The translations under genes and the position numbers were made by a program. From positions 62,001 through 126,000 of the forward strand of contig NZ_JABSNP010000011.1 of NCBI RefSeq assembly GCF_013294115.1: a stretch of DNA of 64,000 nt, in the 5' to 3' direction. Numbering within the stretch: position 1 is the stretch's first letter; every line of letters begins with the position of its first letter. The notes under the pieces are model-generated. The model did no database searches. It was not told the DNA's origin and was given only the letters and a program-made list of their open reading frames with translations. The stretch is from Hymenobacter caeli (lineage in GTDB: Bacteria > Bacteroidota > Bacteroidia > Cytophagales > Hymenobacteraceae). Of this stretch, positions 47,101-55,622 are shown one piece after another.

Positions 47101-49176
47101 TTGCGCTACTTCCTATTTCTTCTGAGCCGCGGCCTGCGTGGCGCCTGGCCGGCCGGGGCCCTGCTGCTGGCCCTGGTGCTGCTGGCGGCCCCGGGGGCCC
47201 GCGCCCAAATCGTCGACGACTCCACCAAGGTGCTGTACGGCCCCAAAACGACCCGCGTCATCTACGAGGCCGAGGTGCTGCGCGACTCCACCGCCGGCCT
47301 GCCCGTCGACACCACCCTGACCAAGTGGCCGCAGGGCCGGTTCTGGACGCACGACTCCACGTTCCAGCAGGATTTGGGCACGGTGGGCTCGGCGTCGCGG
47401 CCACTGCTTTACCGGCCCAACTTGCAGCTCGGGGCCCGGCTGGGGCGCAACGTGTTCGACAAGTACGCCCGCGACGGGGCCCAGATTCCGTACTACGACA
47501 GCCGCTCGCCCTACTCGTTTTTCCGGGCGATACAGTCCACCTCCGGCGAGCAGGTGTTTGAAATCAGCTACAGCCGCAGCTTTAAAAAGAACTTCAGCGT
47601 GGGGGCCGCCTACGAGCGGATTGCGTCCAACAAAATCATCGGCACCACGTCGGGGGCCGTGGGCGGGGTGGGCCTAGTGGAGCACTCCAACCTGCTGTTT
47701 TTCGTGCGCTACCAAACCGAAGACGGCCGCTACCACCTGCTGGCCAACATCAACACCGCCCGCCACCGCGCCGTGGAGCAGGGCGGCATCCAGCCGCTGG
47801 TGTCGGAGAAACGGGACTCGGCGAATCATGTCCAAAACCCGGCTTACCCCGGCAACCTGTTCAATTATTCCAGCGAGCAGGTGTACCTCACGGGGGCGCA
47901 AAACACCGAAAACCGCGACCAGCTCCACCTCTTCCAAAACTACCGCTTGCTGGGCCGGGGCCTGACGGTGTACCACGTGCTCGACTTCTACCACCAGTAC
48001 AATAATTATTCGGACGCGGCCATTCCGTACAACCTGACCACGGGCCAGCTACTGTTTTACCCCATGCTGCGGAGGCTGCGCACCCCGGCCGTCACCCTCG
48101 ACCGGGCCGATTACAAGCAGGTGGAAAACACGTTCGGGGTGACGGGCCACTCGTCGGCGCTGGAGTACCGGCTGTACGGACGGCTGCGCAACGGCCGCCT
48201 GACTACCGGCACCGACAGCAGCATCATCGTGCCCCCGACCACGGTGGGCGGGCTGGCCACCCCCGCCACCACGCTGCGGCAGGCCATCCCGACGCGCACC
48301 TACAACGAGCTGTTTTTGGGCGGCACGGTGGCCTTCAACTACCACACCATTTACGCCGTGGAAGTGGCCGGTGAACTTAAGCCGCCCAGTTTCAGCCAGC
48401 TCAACAACCCGCTGAAAGGCGGCGAGTACTGGCTGCGCGGCAACGTGCGCACCGGGCCCCTGTCGGTTGAGGCGCTGCTCTCGTCGTACTCGCCCACGCT
48501 CACCCAGCGCGAGTTCGACGGCAACCACTACAAATGGAACAACGTGACCGACGACGGCAACGCCAAGTTCGGCAACACCACCACGCAGCAACTCACCGGC
48601 CGGCTGCACCAGCGCCTGCCGCTGTTCGCCGACCATCTATTCGAGGCCAGTGTATCGGCGGTGAACCTGACCAACTACGTTTATTACGACCAAACGGGCC
48701 GGCCCGCGCAACTGACCGATGCCAAGCAGCTGCTCATCGGGTTTGCGCGGCACCGGGTGCGCTTTGGGCGTTTTGCGTTCGACAACCAGGCCACGTACAC
48801 CCAGGGGGCCAGCAACGACGGGGCCGGCATCCGCATTCCGGCCCTGGTTACCGAGTCGCGGGCGTATTACCAGAGCTATATTTTTGGGAAGGCCATGTTC
48901 ACCCAAATTGGGCTGGAGTTTTATTACCAATCCAAGTTCAAGGGCTACGATTACAGCCCCAGCACGCAGCAGTTCTATTTGCAGGATAATTTCACCATCC
49001 GCAACTACGGCGTGGCCAGCGCCTTCTTCTCCGCCGATATCAAGGCCGTTACGATATTTCTGAAAGTGCCCTACCTCAACCAGGGCCTGCACGACGCCGG
49101 GTACTTCGCCTCCCCGTTTTATCCCGCCTACCCGCGTCGCTTTCAATTCGGTATTAATTGGAAATTCTTCAATTAA
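47101..49176 (+). CDS. Putative outer-membrane porin (Porin_10 type)
   Basis: Protein of 691 residues from an apparent TTG start (no nearby ATG). Signal peptide about 1-36, ending ARAQ. The mature protein is rich in alternating strands with aromatic girdles, such as LEYRLYGRLRNGRLTTG and FEISYSRSFKKNFSVG, and ends with FGINWKFFN, the aromatic C-terminus of outer-membrane beta barrels. It matches the general look of Bacteroidota putative porin (Porin_10) proteins. Ligand unknown. It follows lpxK by 65 bases, so the two may share a transcript. Confidence 0.8.
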   Translation: MRYFLFLLSRGLRGAWPAGALLLALVLLAAPGARAQIVDDSTKVLYGPKTTRVIYEAEVLRDSTAGLPVDTTLTKWPQGRFWTHDSTFQQDLGTVGSASRPLLYRPNLQLGARLGRNVFDKYARDGAQIPYYDSRSPYSFFRAIQSTSGEQVFEISYSRSFKKNFSVGAAYERIASNKIIGTTSGAVGGVGLVEHSNLLFFVRYQTEDGRYHLLANINTARHRAVEQGGIQPLVSEKRDSANHVQNPAYPGNLFNYSSEQVYLTGAQNTENRDQLHLFQNYRLLGRGLTVYHVLDFYHQYNNYSDAAIPYNLTTGQLLFYPMLRRLRTPAVTLDRADYKQVENTFGVTGHSSALEYRLYGRLRNGRLTTGTDSSIIVPPTTVGGLATPATTLRQAIPTRTYNELFLGGTVAFNYHTIYAVEVAGELKPPSFSQLNNPLKGGEYWLRGNVRTGPLSVEALLSSYSPTLTQREFDGNHYKWNNVTDDGNAKFGNTTTQQLTGRLHQRLPLFADHLFEASVSAVNLTNYVYYDQTGRPAQLTDAKQLLIGFARHRVRFGRFAFDNQATYTQGASNDGAGIRIPALVTESRAYYQSYIFGKAMFTQIGLEFYYQSKFKGYDYSPSTQQFYLQDNFTIRNYGVASAFFSADIKAVTIFLKVPYLNQGLHDAGYFASPFYPAYPRRFQFGINWKFFN

Positions 49177-49295
49177 TAATTGCTGATTAATCGCTATTTA
49201 ATTGATTATAATTGTCTGCCGGCAAGTGTCAAATTAGGGATTAATCAATCTTAAAAATAATCAGCGAAATCACGGTTAATCACAGTTAATCAGCG
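49177..49295. repeat. AT-rich array between porin and miaE
   Basis: The gap from the porin stop to the miaE ATG is made of AT-rich repeats based on gattaatc/ttaatca units (ttaatcagcgatg at the right end includes the miaE start). It is the least regular of the arrays and has mixed seven- and eight-base spacing. Confidence 0.5.
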
Positions 49296-49886
49296 ATGAA
49301 AACGATACTGAAACTCAAGCTCAACACCGACCCGCGGTGGGTGGACATTGCCAGCAAGAACATCGAGGATATTCTGGTGGACCACGCCTGGTGCGAGCAG
49401 AAAGCGGCCAGCACCGGCATCAGCATGATCATCCATTACCCCGAGAAAATGCGGCTGGTGGACGAGCTGACGCTGCTGGTGGCCGAGGAGTGGAGCCACT
49501 TCGAGCGCGTGCTCGACGAGCTGCGCAAGCGCGGCTTCGCACTGGGCCGCCCGCGGCGCGACGAGTACGTGGTGCAGCTGCTGGCCCACGTGCGCAAAGG
49601 CGGGGCCCGCGAGCGCCAGCTCCTGGACCAGCTCCTGGTGTCGGCCCTCATCGAAGCCCGCAGCTGCGAGCGGTTCAAGCTGCTCTGGAAACACATTCCC
49701 GACCCGGAATTAAGCCAGTTCTACTACGAATTGATGGTGTCGGAAGCCGGCCATTTCGTGAGCTACGTCGATTTAGCCAAAGAATATTGCGCCGACTACG
49801 ACGTGGACGCCCGCTTGCAGGAGCTGCTAAAAATCGAAGGCGACATCGTGACCAATTTACCGGTGCGCGACGACCGAATGCACTAA
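49296..49886 (+). CDS. miaE: tRNA-(ms2io6A)-hydroxylase MiaE
   Basis: Protein of 196 residues. Non-haem di-iron monooxygenase that hydroxylates ms2i6A37 in tRNA. Iron ligands of the four-helix bundle are visible: a Glu in DHAWCEQKAAS, LVAEEWSHFERV (E-x-x-H), IEARSCERF and SEAGHF. It uses the product of MiaB, whose gene is also in this window. The MITE-like element inserted immediately after its stop codon, leaving the reading frame intact. Confidence 0.95.
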   Translation: MKTILKLKLNTDPRWVDIASKNIEDILVDHAWCEQKAASTGISMIIHYPEKMRLVDELTLLVAEEWSHFERVLDELRKRGFALGRPRRDEYVVQLLAHVRKGGARERQLLDQLLVSALIEARSCERFKLLWKHIPDPELSQFYYELMVSEAGHFVSYVDLAKEYCADYDVDARLQELLKIEGDIVTNLPVRDDRMH

Positions 49887-50048
49887 AATTAGTGGCGGTG
49901 GTCTAAAACGAGGTGGTCCGGCGAATTGCCCGCAGGGCTTCGTCGGGCCACTCTGACGAAAGAACAGTGGCTCCGGGGTATTGTCAGAGTGGCCCGACGA
50001 CAAAAAAAGTCGCCGGACCACCCCGTAGTAGACCACCGCCAAATTAGT
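49886..50048. mobile_element. 147-bp MITE-like element, copy 2, with 8-bp target duplication
   Basis: Element 49894-50040 (147 bp), roughly 85% identical by eye to the copy at 13387-13533. Long terminal inverted repeats start ggcggtggtct and end agaccaccgcc, with an inner paired stem gtcgggccactctgac against its complement. It is bordered by the perfect 8-bp direct repeat AAATTAGT (49886-49893 and 50041-50048). The left duplication begins at the last base of the miaE stop codon. Confidence 0.9.
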
Positions 50049-50104
50049 TATGGGTTATGAGTTGACGTTCTACAAACTCATAACTCAAAACTCATAACTC
50101 AAAA
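50049..50104. repeat. Heptamer array overlapping the end of fumarylacetoacetase
   Basis: Units ttatggg/ttatgag on the left and aactcat/aactcaa on the right form a small hairpin. The right arm (50085-50104) codes for the last residues and stop of the fumarylacetoacetase gene on the minus strand. Confidence 0.75.
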
Positions 50105-51377
50105 TGGTGCCGCTTACCTCGCCGAAGCCAATGCGCACGCCGTCTTTCTCAGCGTAAGCCCGCAGGGTCACCGTGTCGCCGTCGAGCAGGAAGGCGCGGG
50201 TGCTGCCGTCGGCCAGGGGCACGGGCTGGGTGCCGCGCCAGGCCAGCTCCAGCAGCGAGCCGAAGGTGTCGGGCGTGGGGCCCGAGATGGTGCCCGAGGC
50301 GCAGAGGTCGCCCACTTCGAGGTTGCAGCCGTTGGAGGTGTGGTGGGCCAGCTGCTGGGCCATGCTCCAGTACAGGCCCTGATAATTGGGAGTGGCCAGC
50401 ACGGTTTCGGGGCCCCCGGCGGGCGCGAGGGCGGCTTCGAGCTGGATGGCGAAGTGGTGGTCGCCGCTGGCTTGCAGGTAGGGCAGGGGCGCGGGCTCCT
50501 GCGCCGGGCCGGCGGTGCGGAAAGGCTCCAGCGCGTCGAGCGTCACGACCCAGGGCGACAGGCTGCTGGCGAAGCTCTTGCCCAGAAAGGGCCCCAGTGG
50601 CACGTATTCCCAGCTTTGCAGGTCGCGGGCGCTCCAGTCGTTGAACAGGCACAGACCAAAGATGTGCTCCTCGGCCTGCTCAATCGGCACTGGGGTGCCC
50701 AGGGTCGTGCCGGTGCCCACCACGAAGGCCATTTCCAGCTCAAAATCGAGCTGCTGGCTGGGGCCGAAAGTGGGCGCGTCCGCGCCTGGGGCCAGCTGCT
50801 GGCCTTGGGGCCGCCGGATGGGCGTGCCGCTGGCCACGATGCTGCTGGCGCGGCCGTGGTAAGCCACCGGCAGGTGCCGCCAGTTGGGCAGCAAGGCGTT
50901 TTCGGGGCCCCGGAACATAGTGCCCACGTTGGCGGCGTGGGCCAGGCTGCTGTAGAAATCGGTGTAGTTAGCGGGTTTCACGGGGCGCAGCAGGCGCACG
51001 TCGCGCTGGCGGAGCAGGGCGGCCCGGGCGGCTTCGGGGTGGTCGCGCAGGTCGGCGTTGTCGTGGCGCAGCAGCTCGCTCACGCGCTGGCGCACGGCCC
51101 GCCAGGCCGGCCGGCCCAGCCGCAAAAAGCCGTTCAGCGAGCGGCGGCGGAACACCCGCGGCTGGGCGTTGCCCAGCTCGGTGAGGTCGTCGAAAAAGCC
51201 GAACTGGCTCAGCACGTACAAATCCAGCACGTAGTCGCCGATGGCCACGGCCAGGCGGGGGCCCCGCTCGTCGGTTTCGAACACGCCGAACGGCAGGTTC
51301 TGGATGGGGAAATCGTGCTGGAACGGAATATCAATCCAGGCACGCAGGCCGGGGGCGTTCAGGGCGTTGGCGGACAT
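50085..51377 (-). CDS. fahA: Fumarylacetoacetase
   Basis: Protein of 430 residues that splits fumarylacetoacetate to fumarate and acetoacetate, the last step of tyrosine breakdown. Seen: N-terminal FPIQNLPFGVFETDERGPRL, the catalytic His/substrate loop YTDFYSSLAHAANVG, LPVAYHGRASSIV, metal ligands in DFELEMAFVVG and FNDWSARDLQSWEYVPLGPF, and LEVGDLCASGTISG. The last residues (SYEF) are read from the heptamer array, replacing the normal short tail. No other tyrosine-pathway gene is nearby. Confidence 0.95.
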   Translation of the reverse strand: MSANALNAPGLRAWIDIPFQHDFPIQNLPFGVFETDERGPRLAVAIGDYVLDLYVLSQFGFFDDLTELGNAQPRVFRRRSLNGFLRLGRPAWRAVRQRVSELLRHDNADLRDHPEAARAALLRQRDVRLLRPVKPANYTDFYSSLAHAANVGTMFRGPENALLPNWRHLPVAYHGRASSIVASGTPIRRPQGQQLAPGADAPTFGPSQQLDFELEMAFVVGTGTTLGTPVPIEQAEEHIFGLCLFNDWSARDLQSWEYVPLGPFLGKSFASSLSPWVVTLDALEPFRTAGPAQEPAPLPYLQASGDHHFAIQLEAALAPAGGPETVLATPNYQGLYWSMAQQLAHHTSNGCNLEVGDLCASGTISGPTPDTFGSLLELAWRGTQPVPLADGSTRAFLLDGDTVTLRAYAEKDGVRIGFGEVSGTILSYEF

Positions 51378-51407
51378 GCAACAGGGGTAAGGCCGTACAA
51401 ACGAATA

Positions 51408-51468
51408 CCCCGGGGCCGGGTTTCAGCGGCGGCACGGACGGTGCGACAACTGAAACCCGGCCCCGGGG
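51408..51468. repeat. Perfect 19-bp palindrome between NifU-like gene and fahA
   Basis: Bases 51408-51426 and 51450-51468 are perfectly complementary (ccccggggccgggtttcag and its complement) with a 23-base loop. There is no T run, so it is not a classical terminator. It lies in the 113-base gap where the fahA promoter should be, so it could be an operator or a processing signal. Confidence 0.7.
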
Positions 51469-51490
51469 CAAGGCGCTTTTAAAAAGACAG

Positions 51491-51727
51491 TTACTTGGCT
51501 TCTACGGCCGTGATTTCGGGCACCGCTTTGCGCACGGTGTCTTCGAGGCCGGCGCGGGTCATCGGCGACATGGGGCAGGCCCCGCAGGCCCCTTCCCATT
51601 CGAGCTGGAGCACGCCGTCGGCGGTGATGTTGGCCACGCGCACGTTGCCGCCGTCGGTGGCCAGGTAAGGGCGCAGGTCGTCCAGAGCGGCTTCGATGCG
51701 GGGCAGCAGGGGGTGGTCGGGGGTCAT
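51491..51727 (-). CDS. NifU-like Fe-S scaffold protein
   Basis: Protein of 78 residues consisting of a single NifU C-terminal domain: RPYLATDGGNVRVANI and the cluster-binding CGACPMSPMT (Cys48, Cys51). Such small proteins hold and deliver 4Fe-4S clusters. It follows the Mrp ATPase gene on the same strand (119-base gap holding an array), and the two likely work together in Fe-S delivery. Confidence 0.93.
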   Translation of the reverse strand: MTPDHPLLPRIEAALDDLRPYLATDGGNVRVANITADGVLQLEWEGACGACPMSPMTRAGLEDTVRKAVPEITAVEAK

Positions 51728-51846
51728 TTCTTCTTGGTTATGAATTGTAAATTATGAATTATGAATCGTAAATCATGAACAGTAACGGCATCCGGCGACG
51801 GGCGCTTCAATTCATAACTCATAATTTTTAATTCATAATTAATTAG
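51728..51846. repeat. Heptamer arrays between Mrp and NifU-like genes
   Basis: Units gaattgt, aaattat, gaattat, gaatcgt, aaatcat, gaacagt on the left and aattcat, aactcat, aattttt, aattcat on the right, partly complementary, with about 35 GC-rich bases between. It runs from next to the Mrp stop (TAG) to the NifU-like start. Confidence 0.75.
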
Positions 51847-52947
51847 CTAGCGCTGCATTTCCACCACGGTGGTTTTGGGCGCGATGTTGTTGCGGATGCT
51901 CACCTGGCGGGCCACGGCTTCGGCTAAGTTAGCAAAGGCCTGGCCGACGGCCGATGCGGGGTCGAGCACGGCGGGGCGGCCCTGGTCGCCGTCTTCGCGG
52001 ATGCTTTGCACCAGCGGCAGCTGCCCCAGCAGGGGCACGTCGTGCAGTTGGGCCAGGCGCTGGCCGCCGTTCTCCCCAAAGATATAGTATTTGCTCTCGG
52101 GCAGCTCGGCCGGCGTGAACCAGGCCATGTTTTCGACGATGCCCAGCACGGGCACGTTGATTTGGGGCTGGCGGAACATCTGGAGGCCCTTCTGGGCGTC
52201 GGCCAGGGCCACGCGCTGCGGCGTGGTCACAATCACGGCCCCGGTCACGGGCACCGACTGCACCAGCGTGAGGTGAATGTCGGAGGTGCCGGGCGGCAGG
52301 TCGAGCAGCAGGTAATCCAGCTCGCCCCACTCCACTTCGGTGATGAACTGCTTGAGGGCCGACGAGGCCATGGGGCCCCGCCACACGATGGCGCTTTCGG
52401 CCGGGGCCAGGAAGCCGATGCTCATCAGCTTCACGCCGTAGCGCTCGATGGGCTGGATGAGGTTCTTGCCGTTGGGGCCCTGGAACACGTGCGGCTTGGC
52501 GTCTTCCACCCCGAACATCAGCGGCATGCTGGGGCCCGAAATGTCGGCGTCAATCAGCCCCACCTTGGCCCCGGAGGCGGCCAGCGCCACCGCCAGGTTG
52601 GCCGTGACGGTGCTTTTGCCCACGCCGCCTTTTCCCGAGGCAATGGCGATGATGTTTTTCACGCCGGGCAGCAGCTCGTTGTTGTTGCGCAGCGTGGTCA
52701 CGCGCGAGGTCATGGTAATCACCACGTTGGCGTCCTTGTCCACCATCGTGTGGATGGCCCGCTCGCAGGCGTCGTGGATGAGCTGCTTGAGGGGGCAGGC
52801 GGGCGTGGTGAGCACCACCGTGAAGGCCACGGTGAGGCCGTCAATGCGCACGTCCTCAATCATTTTGAGGGTTACCAGGTCCTGGCCCAGGTCGGGCTCC
52901 TCCACGTAGCTCAGGGCCTTAAAAACGGCTTCTTCGGTTATCGGCAT
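51847..52947 (-). CDS. Mrp/NBP35-type Fe-S carrier ATPase
   Basis: Protein of 366 residues. An N-terminal MIP18/DUF59-like domain (about 1-80, with TTPACPLK) is followed by a ParA/MinD-type ATPase: deviant Walker A SGKGGVGKST (104-113), LIDADISGPS, YLLLDLPPGTSD. The C-terminal CPxC pair that holds a shared cluster in classical Mrp is missing; the same place reads ENMAWFTPAELPESKYY, a form I believe is normal in Bacteroidota. It should move Fe-S clusters to target proteins. The promoter box is at 52979. Confidence 0.92.
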   Translation of the reverse strand: MPITEEAVFKALSYVEEPDLGQDLVTLKMIEDVRIDGLTVAFTVVLTTPACPLKQLIHDACERAIHTMVDKDANVVITMTSRVTTLRNNNELLPGVKNIIAIASGKGGVGKSTVTANLAVALAASGAKVGLIDADISGPSMPLMFGVEDAKPHVFQGPNGKNLIQPIERYGVKLMSIGFLAPAESAIVWRGPMASSALKQFITEVEWGELDYLLLDLPPGTSDIHLTLVQSVPVTGAVIVTTPQRVALADAQKGLQMFRQPQINVPVLGIVENMAWFTPAELPESKYYIFGENGGQRLAQLHDVPLLGQLPLVQSIREDGDQGRPAVLDPASAVGQAFANLAEAVARQVSIRNNIAPKTTVVEMQR

Positions 52948-52978
52948 CTTGGGTGCGGCACCCGTTGGGGGCGCTGTG

Positions 52979-52986
52979 CAAAGATA
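52979..52986 (-). promoter_or_regulatory. -7 promoter box of the Mrp gene
   Basis: TATCTTTG on the minus strand, 32 bases before the start codon at 52947. No clear -33 TTTG. Confidence 0.6.
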
Positions 52987-53024
52987 ACCCGTGGGCGGGG
53001 CCACGGGTTCGGCCCCGCCGGTTA

Positions 53025-54866
53025 TTAGCTGCTGGGCATCACCGGCACCTCGACTTGCGAGGCCAGCACGCCGGCCGGCACTTCCAGGGCCCCGGTGTGG
53101 AAGTTGATGAGGCCGTTGCGCTCGTCCTCGATGTTGGTGGCCTGGGTGTACACGTCGCCGGCGATGGAGCGCTGGCGCAGCTCGTGCTTGAAGGCGCGGA
53201 TGCTGTTGGTGCGGGCCTCGGCGTCCTGGGGCCCCCCGTAGTCGGAGAAGCCGAAGCCGCCCCACTCGCTCACAATCAGCGGCTTCTGGCAGCGGTAGAA
53301 GAACGGGTCGCCCACCACGAGCGGGAAGGCGGCGGTGCCCTCCAGTTCGCCGTGCACGAGGCGGTCGAGCAGCTCCTGCCAGCGGCCCAGGTCGGGGGTG
53401 TAGAGGTGGGCCGTGAGCAGGTCCGATTTCAGGCGGCCCCGGTCGGAGATGTGGTGCCAGCCGTCGTTGTCCACCACCAAAAACTGGGGGTGGTTGATTC
53501 GCATGTAGTGGTACATCTCCACGATGTAGGCCCGGGTTTCGGGGTTCGTGGCAATGTCCTGGCAGCCCCAGTCCTCGTTGTAGAGGCTCCAGATGACCAC
53601 CGAGGGGTGCGATTGCATCAGGGCCAGCATGCGCAGCAGCTCGAAGCGGTGGTTCTGGCGGCTGCGGGGCGTGGAGCTGTGCGGGCTGGGCACCTCCACC
53701 CACAGCAGCAGGCCCAGCTCGTCGGCCAGGGCGTAGAGGCGCGGGTCGATGCCGGCGATGTGCACCCGCACCAGGTTGCAGCCCAGCGCCTGCATGGCGT
53801 AGAAGTGGCGGCGGATTTCCTCGTAGGTAGCGGTGCCGGGCTGGTAGAGGATGCCGTCGAGGTACACCGGCGCGTTGTTGAGGTACACGCGGCTGCCGCG
53901 GCTCTCGATTTTGCGCAGGCCGAAATCGGTCTCAATCTGGGCCGCGTAGCCGTTCTGGTCGATGAGCTGGGCCACGAGGCGGTAGAGGTGCGGGGCCCCG
54001 GGCTGCCATAAGCGGGCCCCGGGCAGTTCCACCACCACGCGCTGCTCGCGCTGCCCGGCGGCGAGCCGCAGCGGAAAGTCGGCGGTGGCCAGCGGGCCGG
54101 GCGCTTCGTCGGCATTGCCGAACACTTGGAGGCGCAGCGTGTAGGGCCCCGGGTCCTGGATGCGGGTGCTGAGGTTGAAGCGCACCAGCCGGTCCTCGAT
54201 GATGCTGTCCACGCCCACGCGCGAGCGCAGGCGGTTGCGCTCCACCATCTCCACCCACACGCTGCGCACGGCCCCGGTCTGGGTCTGGTACCAGATGCCG
54301 CCGCGCTTGTACACGTGCGACTCCTGCTTGCCGCGCGGCGTTTCGGCGTCCATCGTGTCGGCGATGCGCACCGTGAGGCGGTTGACGGGCTGGAGCAGGC
54401 CGGGCCGCAGCTCGAACGAGAACGAGGTGTACTCGCCGTAGTGCACGTCCTCGCCCTCGATGGTGCGCAGCAGGTGGCCGTTCAGCCACACCCGGGTTTC
54501 GTAGCCGCAGGCCCCGAACGTGAGCTGGAACAGCGAGTGCTTGTCGTCGGCGTCGCGGGCGGGCAGGTCGAACTCGCGCTCGTACCAGGCCACCACCTGG
54601 TCGTGCCACGCGGCGGGCTGGTTCTGGTCCTTGGCGGCGGCCATGTGCTCTTCCACCGAGCCGGGCCAGCTGGCGGTGCGCTCGTAGGTGTGGCCCAGGC
54701 ACCAGTCGTCGTTTAGGCCAACGTCCTGGTAGTCAACCGTAAAATTCCATACGCCGTCGAGCAGCAGGTAGTTGTTGTCGCGCACCACCGAGCGGGGCAG
54801 GGGGTTGGCCAGGTGCGGGTCGTGGTTGAGGGCAGAGAAGCCGTAGTTGGGGGCAGGGGGCAGCAT
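53025..54866 (-). CDS. Glycoside hydrolase family 2 protein
   Basis: Protein of 613 residues. Order: jelly-roll sugar-binding domain (WNFTVDYQDVGLNDDW; FGACGYETRVWLNG), immunoglobulin-like domain, then a TIM barrel. Catalytic marks: the acid/base Glu in WSLYNEDWG and the nucleophile Glu in IVSEWGGFG. This is the GH2 layout of beta-glucuronidases and beta-galactosidases, but the sugar specificity cannot be told. There is no signal peptide, so it should act in the cytoplasm on an imported glycoside. No sugar transporter or regulator adjoins it. Confidence 0.9.
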   Translation of the reverse strand: MLPPAPNYGFSALNHDPHLANPLPRSVVRDNNYLLLDGVWNFTVDYQDVGLNDDWCLGHTYERTASWPGSVEEHMAAAKDQNQPAAWHDQVVAWYEREFDLPARDADDKHSLFQLTFGACGYETRVWLNGHLLRTIEGEDVHYGEYTSFSFELRPGLLQPVNRLTVRIADTMDAETPRGKQESHVYKRGGIWYQTQTGAVRSVWVEMVERNRLRSRVGVDSIIEDRLVRFNLSTRIQDPGPYTLRLQVFGNADEAPGPLATADFPLRLAAGQREQRVVVELPGARLWQPGAPHLYRLVAQLIDQNGYAAQIETDFGLRKIESRGSRVYLNNAPVYLDGILYQPGTATYEEIRRHFYAMQALGCNLVRVHIAGIDPRLYALADELGLLLWVEVPSPHSSTPRSRQNHRFELLRMLALMQSHPSVVIWSLYNEDWGCQDIATNPETRAYIVEMYHYMRINHPQFLVVDNDGWHHISDRGRLKSDLLTAHLYTPDLGRWQELLDRLVHGELEGTAAFPLVVGDPFFYRCQKPLIVSEWGGFGFSDYGGPQDAEARTNSIRAFKHELRQRSIAGDVYTQATNIEDERNGLINFHTGALEVPAGVLASQVEVPVMPSS

Positions 54867-54966
54867 GTGGCGGGGGTAAGGTCATCGATAGAGTTGCAAG
54901 GTCAGCATAACCGGCGAAATGCCCGCCCGGATGACGAAATTCCAACTTTTACGCCCCGCCGGGGCC

Positions 54967-55521
54967 CTAATACAGCTTTACACCGCCGATGGTGTTCAGC
55001 TCCGTCCACTTCACGACCGGGTTTTTGCGCAGCTCGGCCCGCCAAAACTTCTCCTGGCCCGCCGGTACTTTTAGCTGCACGTTCCGGTAGTCGCCCGTAC
55101 CAGCCGTTAGCCGCAGCTGGGGCACGGTGGCCAGCCAATCCTGCTGGCTGGCCAGGTCCATGCTAAAGAAGGTACTGGCTTCGCGCAAAGACCCATCCAC
55201 TGCGCTCAAATAAGTGTAGGGCGTGAACCCGCGCTGGTTGAAGTAGGGCTTGGCCCGCACCACCCGTTGCACGTAGGCCAGGCTGTCCTTTGGCAGGGCC
55301 GATACGTAGTCAAACCCATTCATCTGGTTGATGACAAATTGCTGCGCGTTGGCGAGCTGAAAAACCTGCTCAATGGGCACGCCCACCTTGATGCCCACCA
55401 GCAAATCGCCGGCCACGAACGGGTAGGCATCTTCCGGCTCTGCCGGGTCGGGGGTGGCTTTCTGGCAGCCGCCAAAGGCCAGCAAAAGCAGCAGAAGCCA
55501 GGCGCAGGTAACGTTTTTCAT
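54967..55521 (-). CDS. Uncharacterised lipoprotein
   Basis: Protein of 184 residues. Lipoprotein signal MKNVTCAWLLLLLLAFGGC ends at the lipidated Cys. The mature part begins with acidic/proline residues, then FVAGDLLVGIKVGVPIEQVF, which resembles the prodomain-like start of some subtilase-associated lipoproteins, and FNQRGFTPYTYLSAV. No catalytic motif is present. Function unknown. Same strand as the GH2 gene, with a 100-base gap. Confidence 0.7.
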   Translation of the reverse strand: MKNVTCAWLLLLLLAFGGCQKATPDPAEPEDAYPFVAGDLLVGIKVGVPIEQVFQLANAQQFVINQMNGFDYVSALPKDSLAYVQRVVRAKPYFNQRGFTPYTYLSAVDGSLREASTFFSMDLASQQDWLATVPQLRLTAGTGDYRNVQLKVPAGQEKFWRAELRKNPVVKWTELNTIGGVKLY

Positions 55522-55622
55522 GTTTGACGGGGAAGACGTTCGACGGGGAAGGCGGGAAAACCACCGCCCCGAACCGAAGAGCCCGGCGGGGCCCCAACGG
55601 TTGCACGGGCCCCGTAGCGCGG

